Under the pieces are notes generated by a model. It saw only the letters and a list, made by a program, of their open reading frames with translations, was not told the DNA's origin and searched no databases. A stretch of 64,000 bases of DNA. It comes from Acidimicrobiia bacterium (lineage in GTDB: Bacteria; Actinomycetota; Acidimicrobiia; IMCC26256; JAOSJM01). Made by a program: the position numbers and the translations under genes. Each line of letters begins with the position of its first letter. The stretch's first letter is position 1. Positions 39,645 through 48,168 of this stretch are shown one piece after another. The DNA lies in the NCBI GenBank assembly GCA_027494165.1, contig JAOSJM010000001.1:1-64000 (forward strand), read 5' to 3'.

Positions 39645-40751
39645 CTACGAGTACTTGATGACCGAGCGGGCGACGTCGCCGGAACCCATGGCCTCGAAGG
39701 CGCTGTTCACGTCCTCGAGCGCGATCTCCCGCGAGATGAGCTCGTCGAGCATGAGCTCGCCCTCCATGTAGAGGCGGGCGAGCTTCGGGACGTCGCGGTG
39801 CACGTTGGACGAGCCGTACCAGCAGCCCTTCACCGTCTTCTCGGCGAAGACCAACCCGAAGGCGGCCGGCGTCGTGAAGTTGGTCTCGATCGTCGGCACG
39901 CCCACGAGGATGGTCTGGCCTCCCCGCCGGGCCATGTTGAAGCTCTGCTCGATGGTCTGCTCGAGGCCGATGACCTCGAAGCTCACATCGGCGCCGCGGC
40001 CGCCCGTGAGCTCCATGACCTGGGCCACCGGATCGCCGGCACCGGCGTTCAGGGTGTCGGTGGCCCCGAACTGCCGGGCCCGCTCGAGCTTGCCATCGAC
40101 CATGTCGACGGCGATGATCCGCTCGGCGCCGGCGTGACGGGCGCCCTGGATCACGTTGAGGCCCACGCCGCCGCAGCCGACCACGGCGACGCTGTCACCC
40201 TGGCGGATTGAGGCGGTGTTGACGGCGGCGCCGAAGCCGGTGAGCACGCCGCAGCCGATGAGCGCGGCCTGCTCGAGCGGGACGTCGGGGTCGATCTTGA
40301 CCGCCCCGATCGCCGGCACGACCGTCTCCTCCGAGAAGGTCCCGGCGGCGGCCATCTGGAGGACGGGTTGGCCTTGGAGGAGGAAGCGGGACGTGCCGTC
40401 GAGCAGCCCGCCCGTGATGAGCGCCGCCGACCCGACCTCGCACAGCTCGCCCTGGTCCCGCTCGCAGAAGTAGCAGGTGCCGCACTGGGGCACCCAGGAG
40501 ATGACGACGTGGTCGCCGACCGCGAGGTGCTCGACCCCCTCGCCGACCTCGACGACGGTCCCGGCCCCCTCGTGGCCGAGCACGGCCGGGACGGGCTGCA
40601 GGAGGGTCCCGTTCTGGACCGACAGGTCGGAATGGCACACGCCCGAGGCCCCCAACCGCACGCGTACCTCGCCGGCCTTCGGCGCCTGGAGCTCGAGGTC
40701 GAGGATCTCCAACGGCTTGCCGATCTCGCGGCACACGGCGGCCTTGGTCAT
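39645..40751 (-). CDS. zinc-dependent (class III/NDMA-dependent-like) alcohol dehydrogenase
   Basis: GVCHSDLSVQNGTLLQPVPAVLGHEGAGTVVEVGEGV, CGTCYFCERDQGELCE zinc loop, GDSVAVVGCGGVGLNVIQGA. Confidence 0.95.
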   Translation of the reverse strand: MTKAAVCREIGKPLEILDLELQAPKAGEVRVRLGASGVCHSDLSVQNGTLLQPVPAVLGHEGAGTVVEVGEGVEHLAVGDHVVISWVPQCGTCYFCERDQGELCEVGSAALITGGLLDGTSRFLLQGQPVLQMAAAGTFSEETVVPAIGAVKIDPDVPLEQAALIGCGVLTGFGAAVNTASIRQGDSVAVVGCGGVGLNVIQGARHAGAERIIAVDMVDGKLERARQFGATDTLNAGAGDPVAQVMELTGGRGADVSFEVIGLEQTIEQSFNMARRGGQTILVGVPTIETNFTTPAAFGLVFAEKTVKGCWYGSSNVHRDVPKLARLYMEGELMLDELISREIALEDVNSAFEAMGSGDVARSVIKYS

Positions 40752-40887
40752 CGCTGTCTCCCCCTGGTCGGGTCGCTGGTCCGCACAGTCAACCCCACGG
40801 GCGGCGACCCCGCCAGCCGACCCCGGGTGCGGCTCTCGCGCCCCTCCGTCCCGTGCGTCCCGGGAGTGTTCACCGCCAGATCGTCGG

Positions 40888-40933
40888 TCTCGGGTGTCCG
40901 TGCCCCCGCTGAGCGACGGTAGGGACACCCGAG
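40888..40933 (+). repeat. dispersed palindromic repeat, copy 3
   Basis: tctcgggtgtccgtgcccccgctgagcgacggtagggacacccgag. Confidence 0.9.
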
Positions 40934-40948
40934 TCGGCGGGACGCGGG

Positions 40949-40993
40949 TCTCGGGTGTCTGTACCCCGCTGAGCGACGGTAGGGACACCCGAG
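40949..40993 (+). repeat. dispersed palindromic repeat, copy 4 (tandem with copy 3)
   Basis: tctcgggtgtctgtaccccgctgagcgacggtagggacacccgag; partial arm gacccgagtcgg follows at 41011. Confidence 0.9.
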
Positions 40994-41058
40994 TCGGCGG
41001 ATCGTGGGGAGACCCGAGTCGGCAGGGAGCCGGCGGGCGAGCCGGCCCGGGACGGCCG

Positions 41059-41316
41059 TCAGCGCTCGTGCCCGGACTCGCGGTCCTCCCGCTCGGCGGC
41101 CCGGATCCCGTACCCGAGGACGATCGGGACCGGCAGCACGACGATCGCCACCACGAGCGCCACCACCGCCACGTCCACGAGGACGGCCGGGAAGCCCGTG
41201 GCGAACCCCACGCCGAAGGCCACGATCGCCACGAGCAGCGCGGTCCACCCAACTCGCTTCGCCTGGCGCACCCGCCGGGCGATGCGGGCGCGCCGCGCCC
41301 GGACCGGATCGCTCAT
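41059..41316 (-). CDS. small 2-TM membrane protein
   Basis: MSDPVRARRARIARRVRQAKRVGWTALLVAIVAFGVGFATGFPAVLVDVAVVALVVAIVVLPVPIVLGYGIRAAERED. Confidence 0.7.
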   Translation of the reverse strand: MSDPVRARRARIARRVRQAKRVGWTALLVAIVAFGVGFATGFPAVLVDVAVVALVVAIVVLPVPIVLGYGIRAAEREDRESGHER

Positions 41317-42391
41317 CGCCACCCCACGGACCGGAAGGCGGCGTCGATCCGACCGGGCAGGTCGGGGAGCGCGCAGTGCCGGCGGGCCACGTCCAGATTG
41401 TGATCGAACCGGGCCGGGTCGGGGTCCCGAAGGCGCTCGGCCACGGCACGCGGCTCGTCGACGAACAGGACCTCCAGCCCCCAGGCCAGCAACTCCTCGA
41501 GCACCGGGTACCGGGCCACCGCGATCGGCCGGCGGGCGGCCACCGACTCGATCACGGGGTTGCCGAACCCCTCCCAGGTCGACGGGAACACGACGAGATC
41601 GCAGGCCGCGTAGGCGTCGGCCGAGCTCGCCGCCCGCCCCCGGGTCACCGGCACCGGGGCCCGGGCCAGCCTCGCGTCGAGCGCGGGGCCGTGGCCCTCC
41701 TCGGCCGGGCCGGTGAGCCAGTAGCGCACCGGGCGGGCGCCGAGCAGGTCCGCTAGCTTCGCAGCGAGGCGCAGCCCGGTGGGCACGTCCTTGCGGGGGA
41801 TGGCCCGCACGGGGTGCAGCAGCACCACCTCGTCGTCGCGGAAGCCGAAGGCCCGGCGGGTGCCGATGCGGTCGCCCGGCGGGGCGTCGAGGTCGAAGTG
41901 GTTCGGGATCGTCACCGCCTCGATGCCCCGGGCGGCGAGCTGGCGGCGGCTGAGGTCGTTGATCGTCACGTGGAGCCAACCGGCCCCGTCGGGCGGGAAC
42001 CCCTCCACGCCCGCGGTCCGCTCCCGCTGCCAGGCCAGGTCGTGGTGGTGGAGCACCACCCTCCCCGGAAAGCTCCCGAGCGCCGCGGCCGCCGCCCTCG
42101 CGGCGGGGGGGTTCAGAGGGAGCGAGCAGAGGTTCTCGACCACGACCAGCTCGGAGCCGGCGAGGGCGCCGAGGACCTCGCCGGAGTCGGCCGGCGGCGC
42201 CCCTCGGCGGGTTCGATGGCCAGGGCCGGGATGACGCGATCGTCGCGAGCGGCCCGGCCGGCGATCTCGCCGGCCACGCGGCGGACGTCGAAGCCGAGCT
42301 CGCCGAGCGCCCAGGCCCACTTGTGCGCCTCCACCGAGACGCCATCGGTGCCGCCGAGGCGGTAGGAGAGGACCGTGGCCACGGACTTCAT
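41313..42391 (-). CDS. GT4-type glycosyltransferase, frame-interrupted
   Basis: MKSVATVLSYRLGGTDGVSVEAHKWAWALGELGFDVRRV...; C-term LLHPVRAIPRKDVPTGLRLA, DLVVFPSTWEGFGNPVIESVA; break at C4 42200-42203. Confidence 0.85.
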
Positions 42392-42454
42392 TCGCGCGCA
42401 CCGGCCCCCAGGGCCCCGTGCGCTCCGGGGGCGGGCACGGGCACGCGGGCGCGG

Positions 42455-43123
42455 TCAGGCCAGCCGGGCGAGCCGCCGGTTCGTCGCGTCGAGGACGGCC
42501 CGGGCGACGGCGTCGGCTTCGTGGTGCTGGCGGACCACCGCGGACCCTGACACCACCTCCTCGCTCGGGGGCACGACGAAGACGACGGTGACGACCGCGA
42601 CGTCGTGGACCCCGACCCGCACGATCTGGGCGCTCTCGACGTCGACGGAGGCGGCGGCCGGGTCGAGCTGACGGAGGGCGTCGAGGGTCGCGAAGGCCAC
42701 CAGCCGGTGCCGGCTGGCCGAGGCGATCGAGCCCTCCGCGAAGCCGACCGTCTCCTCACCCTCGTGCGCCAGCGTGACCCGCACCAACGACCGGAGGCCG
42801 CTCGTCTCGGGGTTGATGCCGACGATGACGGGGCGGAACGACGGCCCGCCCGCGGGCGCTCCCTCGCCGTCGCCCCCGCCGAGCTGCACCACGGAGACGA
42901 TGCGCCGATCGAGCTCCAGCCCGAACGAGGCGAGGGCCACCGACTGCACGTCCCGGACGACCTGCTTGGCCGGTTTGCCCGGTTCGGCGAGCACGTGGAC
43001 CTCGACCGGGCGCCCCTTCTCGTCGGCGACGATCCGGGCTGCCTGGACGTCGGGGAGGCGGCACAGCTCGCGCTCGATGTCGTGGAGGTCCAACGGGGCG
43101 TCCGCGGCGCGCAGGTACTCCAT
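42455..43123 (-). CDS. uncharacterised protein, 222 aa
   Basis: MEYLRAADAPLDLHDIERELCRLPDVQAARIVADEKGRPVEVHVLAEPGKPAKQVVRDVQSVALASFGLELDRRIVSVVQL...; clean ORF with no indel. Confidence 0.75.
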   Translation of the reverse strand: MEYLRAADAPLDLHDIERELCRLPDVQAARIVADEKGRPVEVHVLAEPGKPAKQVVRDVQSVALASFGLELDRRIVSVVQLGGGDGEGAPAGGPSFRPVIVGINPETSGLRSLVRVTLAHEGEETVGFAEGSIASASRHRLVAFATLDALRQLDPAAASVDVESAQIVRVGVHDVAVVTVVFVVPPSEEVVSGSAVVRQHHEADAVARAVLDATNRRLARLA

Positions 43124-43409
43124 GTCCGAGCCTTCCTTCCGTGGAGGTCTTCAGCATAGGCTCCGGCACGCGATGGCCGGGGTGATGCTCGACGTGGGTG
43201 CTCCCCGGCCGGGATGCCGGCCCTCGGCCCGGAGCGAGCGGCGTCGGGGGTTGCGCTCCGTGCATCGCTCCGTGAAACTAGTGGTGCTGATGTTGGAGAT
43301 GAGCCGCTTGTGGCTTGTGTGTCGGTCGTGAGGTGCACCCCGAGCCTCGTCCCCGACCGGGGAGGGCGCGGCGCCTCAGGTGCGCCCCGCACCCGGCCGA
43401 TGGAGAGGT

Positions 43410-43426
43410 GGGCACCCGGGGTGCCC
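43410..43426 (+). other. compact GC hairpin in HD-gene leader
   Basis: GGGCACC-CGG-GGTGCCC, flanked by gaga/tctc. Confidence 0.5.
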
Positions 43427-43468
43427 TCTCGGGCCGCGTCACTGAGGAGGGAGCCAAGGATTCGCTGA

Positions 43469-43491
43469 CTGGACCAAGACGGCAAGGCCTC
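43469..43491 (+). repeat. left arm of 23-nt inverted repeat
   Basis: ctggaccaagacggcaaggcctc; 22/23 complementary to 43688-43710. Confidence 0.85.
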
Positions 43492-43577
43492 GGCACGCGA
43501 CATCCGGAGCGGAGCGGAACCCACCCCTGCCCGTAGCAGCGGCGGACGGTGGTCGACACCGTGAAGGGGGTCTTCCC

Positions 43578-43670
43578 GTGAAGAAGGTCTACGTCCGGAT
43601 CGCTCTCCTGGCCACGAGCGTCATGGCGATGCTGCTGGCCGGTGGTGCTTGGGGCGCTTGGCGCCGGTAG
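43578..43670 (+). CDS. 30-aa single-TM microprotein
   Basis: GTG start with gaaggggg SD 7 nt upstream; MKKVYVRIALLATSVMAMLLAGGAWGAWRR*. Confidence 0.5.
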   Translation: MKKVYVRIALLATSVMAMLLAGGAWGAWRR

Positions 43671-43687
43671 TGCCTGGCTGATCCGCT

Positions 43688-43710
43688 GAGGCCTTGCCGT
43701 CTCGGTCCAG
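43688..43710 (+). repeat. right arm of 23-nt inverted repeat
   Basis: gaggccttgccgtctcggtccag. Confidence 0.85.
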
Positions 43711-43724
43711 ACGAGGGACAGCTC

Positions 43725-45071
43725 GTGCGACTTCAACGACCTGATCGCCTGACGGTCTTCTGCGTCGGTCTGGCCATGGTGGGCCTCTCCGTCGTGCTGT
43801 TCTTCGCGCTCGCCGATCCCCTGCCGGCAATGGTTCCGCTGGTCGTGTTCGCCTCGCTCCACCTCTTCGCCGAGCACCACGAGGTCGTCCTGCCGACCGG
43901 ACAGAGCCTGAGCGCCGGCTTCATGCTCGTCATGGCGTCCGTCGTGGTCTTCGCGCACGAGAGCTCGCCACTGGGCCCCGTGCTCGTGGGGATGAGCACC
44001 GCTCTGTACCTTCCTCACCTGCGGTCCTTCGAATGGCGCAAGATCGGCTTCAACCTGGGTGACTCGGGCCTCGCCGCGCTCGCCGCGGCCCTCGTCTACC
44101 ACTCCGTGCCCCACCAGTTCACCGAGTCGCCAGGGGGAGCCCTGTTGGTCGCGGTTCCGGCGGCGCTGGCGTGCGCCACGGTGAATCTGGTCCTGCTGAG
44201 CATGGTCATCGCGATGGCCTACGATCGGCCGTTGCGGGGGGTGTTCCGGGAGTACCTCGACTCGTACGTACAGATCGTGCCGTTCGCCCTGCTCGGGGTG
44301 TTCCTCGGCCTGCTCTACCGCGACGTCGGAGCGGCGGTCGTCCCGCTCTTCGTCGTCCCGATCCTCATCGCCCGCCAGACCTTCGGGGCGTCCCTCGACC
44401 TGCGCGGGGCCCACGAGGCAACGGTCCGCACGCTCATCCGCGCCCTCGAGGCCAAGGACGCCTACACGGCCGGGCACGCCGAGCGGGTGGCCCGGTACGC
44501 GCAGTACGCCGGCGAGGAGCTCCGCTTCCCGCCCCGGCGGCTCGAGCGTCTGCGCTTCGCGGCCCTCATGCACGACGTCGGCAAGCTCGTCGTCCCCAAC
44601 CACCTCCTCAACAAGCCGGGCCGTCTCACCCCCGAGGAGTTCGAGCGGGTCAGATCCCACGAGGCCGTCGCGGTGGAGATCCTCGGGCGCATCGACTTCC
44701 TCCGTCCGGTCACGCCGAGCGCCTCGGGGAGGTTCAGCCGCTACGAGCCCGGTGACGACACGAACCCGGTCGAGCCGTACATCGTCTCGGTGGCCGACGC
44801 CTACGACGCCATGACCTCGACCCGGGCCTACCGCAAGGCGCTGTCGCAGGACGTCGCCTTCGCCGAGCTGCGGGACAAGGCCGGCACCCAGTTCCACCCG
44901 CAGTGCGTCGAGGCGCTCATCGCGGCAGTCGAGCGTCGAGGGGAGCACCACGGGGCCGGGTGGGAGGCCGAGGTGCACGAGTTCGAGGTGGCGCCGCCGG
45001 AGGCCGGGACGGGCTCGGCCGGGCTCGGCGACCTCGACCTCGACGCGGGCCGGAAGGCGGCGTCGCGGTGA
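43725..45071 (+). CDS. membrane HD/HD-GYP-type phosphohydrolase
   Basis: Multi-TM N-terminus; EAKDAYTAGHAERVARYAQYAGEEL, LRFAALMHDVGKLVVPNHLLNKPGRLTPEEFERVRSHEAVAVEIL, VSVADAYDAMTSTRAYRKALS. Confidence 0.9.
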   Translation: MRLQRPDRLTVFCVGLAMVGLSVVLFFALADPLPAMVPLVVFASLHLFAEHHEVVLPTGQSLSAGFMLVMASVVVFAHESSPLGPVLVGMSTALYLPHLRSFEWRKIGFNLGDSGLAALAAALVYHSVPHQFTESPGGALLVAVPAALACATVNLVLLSMVIAMAYDRPLRGVFREYLDSYVQIVPFALLGVFLGLLYRDVGAAVVPLFVVPILIARQTFGASLDLRGAHEATVRTLIRALEAKDAYTAGHAERVARYAQYAGEELRFPPRRLERLRFAALMHDVGKLVVPNHLLNKPGRLTPEEFERVRSHEAVAVEILGRIDFLRPVTPSASGRFSRYEPGDDTNPVEPYIVSVADAYDAMTSTRAYRKALSQDVAFAELRDKAGTQFHPQCVEALIAAVERRGEHHGAGWEAEVHEFEVAPPEAGTGSAGLGDLDLDAGRKAASR

Positions 45072-46273
45072 ACCGGTCCCAGCGGCTGCGCACCTGGGTC
45101 GTCGCGGCGGCCGGCGCCACGACCGCCGCCGTGGCCGCGATCGCCGACCGCGACGGTCCCTGGAGCGGGCTGATCCTGCTCGGCCTCGGAGTGGTCGCCG
45201 GCGAGCTCCTGGAGCTGAACCCGGGGAACCGTCCCCGGCTCCCGCTGTCGCACGCGGTCGTGCTCGTGCTCCTGCGGGTGGGGACGATCGCCCAGGTCGC
45301 GGTGGTCGTCGGCGCCGGCCAGGTGGCGGCCTTCGCCGTGCGGGCGCGGCCCGAGGGCCGCCGGGCCCGCACGGCACTGCTGGGTCAGCGCCTCGTCGCG
45401 GCCGCGGCCGCGCTCGCCGCCTACCACGGGGTCGTGGACCACGTCCGCTTCGGCGACCGGCGCTGGTCCGTGCTCCTCGCCCTCGGGCTCGCCGGCCTCG
45501 CCCAGCTCGCCGTCGACGAGGTCGCCCGCCTGGTCCCGGCCCGCCAGCTCCGTGTTCCGCTGCGGGGACGCTCGGCCGAGCTCGCCCTCGTCACCAGCGG
45601 GATGCTCATGGCGGTCGGCTACTCGGGCGTGGACGGGCGGGGCGGCATGGGGCTGTGGGGACCGCTGCTCTTCTCGGTGCCCCTCCTGGCCGCCTGGTAC
45701 TCCTTCGAGCAGCTCGACTCCATCCGCACGACCTACGGGCAGACGATCCGGGCCCTCTCGGTCGTGCCCGAGCTCGGTGGCTTCGCACGGGCGGGGCATG
45801 CCGAGCGCGTGGCCGATCTCGCCGTGACGCTGGCGAGCGAGCTCGACCTTGGTCGCCAGGAGACCGAGCAGCTCGCCACCGCGGCGCTGCTCCACGACAT
45901 CGGCACCGTGTGCCTCGACGACCCGGAGGTGCTCGGCCGTCCCCACGAGCGGCCCGAGGTGGCCGAGGCGGGGGCCACGCTGCTGCGCTCCACCGAGTAC
46001 CTGTCCCGGGCGGGGGACTACGTCGCCGCGGAGCCCCTCCCGCACCGGCCCCGTGGCGCCGAGGCGCTTCCCGTGCCCGACACGACCCTGCTGTGCGGGC
46101 AGATCCTCAAGGTCGCCACCGACTTCGACGATCTGGCCGCCGGTCGACCGGAACAGACCCTGGTCGCGATCGAGGCCCTCTACTCGAGCCCCGGCTACGT
46201 CTACGACCCGCGGGTCCTCGCGGCGCTCGAGCGGATCCTGCGCCGGCGGGGCCTGGTCGGCACCCGCGCGTAG
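45068..46273 (+). CDS. membrane protein with degenerate HD domain, paralogous to preceding gene
   Basis: GHAERVADLAVTLASELDLGRQETEQLATAALLHDIGTVCLDD (HDIGT instead of HDxGK); GTGA overlap with upstream stop. Confidence 0.85.
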   Translation: MNRSQRLRTWVVAAAGATTAAVAAIADRDGPWSGLILLGLGVVAGELLELNPGNRPRLPLSHAVVLVLLRVGTIAQVAVVVGAGQVAAFAVRARPEGRRARTALLGQRLVAAAAALAAYHGVVDHVRFGDRRWSVLLALGLAGLAQLAVDEVARLVPARQLRVPLRGRSAELALVTSGMLMAVGYSGVDGRGGMGLWGPLLFSVPLLAAWYSFEQLDSIRTTYGQTIRALSVVPELGGFARAGHAERVADLAVTLASELDLGRQETEQLATAALLHDIGTVCLDDPEVLGRPHERPEVAEAGATLLRSTEYLSRAGDYVAAEPLPHRPRGAEALPVPDTTLLCGQILKVATDFDDLAAGRPEQTLVAIEALYSSPGYVYDPRVLAALERILRRRGLVGTRA

Positions 46274-46299
46274 CCCGGGCCCGACGCCGGGAGCGACGC

Positions 46300-47279
46300 T
46301 CAGCGCCGACGGGTCGCGGCGGAGTCGTGCCCCTCACGCTCCCGTACGGTCGCGCCGGGAGGCGGCGTGATCGGGCGCGCGCCGGTCTCCCCGGCGCCGT
46401 CCTGGTGCTCCGCAGGGCGGCGCCCGCGCCGCGACGCTCCGCGCGCGTCCGCCGGCAGGTCGTAGGGGGTGAGGTCGGGGGTCCGGGCTCCACCACCGGC
46501 CGGACGGGCCGGAGGTGGCGGACCGCGGTGCGCCGGACCGCCCGGCGCGGGGGAACGGTGCCCGGTACGGGGGCCTCGGAGGCGGTGACGCGTGGTGCCG
46601 GGGGTCGCGTGCCACCCTGGTCGACGTCGTCGCGGAGGTCGATGACCTCGACGGGCTCGGGCTCCACCACCTCGGCGGCGACCTCCGCCGCCTCCGGGCC
46701 GGCGGAGCGGTCCGAGACGACGGCGCGTGCCCGGCCCGCGCGGCGGCGAGGACGGCGGCTGCCCCAGAAGGCGACGTCGACGAGGCCCACCGCCAGCACG
46801 AGGTCACCGAACGAGATCACGGCGTCGAGGGGCTCGGGCAGGACGATGATGTCGCCCAGCGAGGGGAGCAGGTCGTCGGGTTCCTCGGGCCGGTGCTTGA
46901 CCGTCCGCTCGACGTCCTCCTCCACGACCGTGCCGTCGGTCAGGGCCCGCTCGGGGACCTTCGTGGGCATGCCCTGGTTGAGGCCGATCACGAGGGCGTT
47001 CATGGCGATCCCGATGGCCACGATCGCCATCCCCCGGATCCGCAGGTTCAGCAGGCAGAAGCCCAGGATCAGGGCGTAGGAGAGGAGCAGCAGCGCCAGG
47101 CCGACGTCACCGATCCGATCGGCCGGGAGCTCGACCCACTCGAGTCCGAGTTGGACCCCGAGCGCGACGAACAGGAACCCGAAGGCCCGGAACGGAAGCT
47201 CCGCCAGCGCACGGAAGCTGCCCCGGGTGGCCACCACCGCGAGAACGGCGACCCCCATGGCGATCGCCAGGACACCCAC
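46300..47279 (-). CDS. DUF5317-like membrane protein, frame-interrupted near C-terminus
   Basis: MGVLAIAMGVAVLAVVATRGSFRALAELPFRAFGFLFVALGVQLGLEW...NALVIGLNQGMPTKV; restoring one C at C5 46477-46481 gives ...PDLTPYDLPADARGASRRGRR... ending at 46300, which no longer overlaps the HD gene. Confidence 0.75.
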
Positions 47280-47362
47280 GCGACCACCGTACCCACTCGT
47301 CGCCGCGCGCCGCGGGACCGTCCTAGCATTCCCCGCGTCGGGAGGCCGAGAGGGGAGCGCTC

Positions 47363-48139
47363 GTGGAGGAGCTGCGCTACGAGGTCGACGGGGCCGTCGC
47401 CCGGGTCACCATCGACCGGCCCGAGCGCCGCAACGCCCTGTCGTTCGACGTCATGGAGGGCCTGGCGGGGTCGTTCCGCGCGGCCGGGGCCGACGACGCC
47501 GTCCGGGTCGTCGTGCTCACGGGGGCCGGCGACAAGGCGTTCTGCGCCGGGGCCGATCTCACGGGCATCGCCGAGACGGGGAGCGCGGCGGCCGCCCACG
47601 AGGGACGCGGCCTCCTCGCCGATCTGTTCCGCCAGATGTGGGGGTTGGGCAAGCCGATCGTGGCCCGGGTCCGGGGCTACGCCCTGGCCGGCGGCTTCGG
47701 CCTCGCCATGGCCTGCGACCTGGTCGTGGCCGCCGACGACGCGGTGTTCGGGACGCCCGAGATCGACGTGGGGCTCTGGCCCTACATGATCACGGTCCCG
47801 CTGCTCCGGGTGCTGCCGCCCCGCCAGGCCTACGAGCTGATGGCCACCGGGCGCCGGGTCGACGCCGGCGAGGCGCTCCGCCTCGGGCTCGTCAACCGGG
47901 TCGTGGCGGTCGACGAGCTCGACGGGGCCGTCGACGAGCTGGCCGGGCAGCTCGCCTCGAAGTCACCGCTCGTCATGCGCTGGGGTCGGGAGAGCTTCTA
48001 CCGGGCGCAGGGCATGTCGCCCGACGACGCCCTCGCCTACCTGCAGACGATGCTGAGCATCACCAGCTACACCGAGGACGCGGCCGAGGGCGTGGCCTCC
48101 TTCGTGGAGAAGCGGACGCCGGAGTGGAAGGGTCGCTGA
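47363..48139 (+). CDS. enoyl-CoA hydratase
   Basis: VTIDRPERRNALSFDVMEGL, KAFCAGADLTGIAE, ALAGGFGLAMACDLVVAADDAVFGTPEIDVGLWP. Confidence 0.9.
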   Translation: MEELRYEVDGAVARVTIDRPERRNALSFDVMEGLAGSFRAAGADDAVRVVVLTGAGDKAFCAGADLTGIAETGSAAAAHEGRGLLADLFRQMWGLGKPIVARVRGYALAGGFGLAMACDLVVAADDAVFGTPEIDVGLWPYMITVPLLRVLPPRQAYELMATGRRVDAGEALRLGLVNRVVAVDELDGAVDELAGQLASKSPLVMRWGRESFYRAQGMSPDDALAYLQTMLSITSYTEDAAEGVASFVEKRTPEWKGR

Positions 48140-48168
48140 GGGCCGGGCGCCCGAGGAGAGGAGCACGC

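Noticed and set aside
43271-43330. 19-aa leader peptide ORF GTG AAA CTA GTG ... TGA in a lower-GC patch
   Set aside because: No Shine-Dalgarno and no other support; may just be a promoter region.
43321-43570. Known riboswitch (c-di-GMP GEMM or ydaO c-di-AMP) upstream of the HD genes
   Set aside because: I could not match the conserved core sequences by eye; only unspecific GC hairpins and the 23-nt inverted repeat are supportable. cmscan against Rfam would decide.
46107-46302. 167-bp antisense overlap of the DUF5317-like gene with the HD gene end
   Set aside because: Restoring one C at 46477-46481 ends the gene at 46300, removing the overlap.
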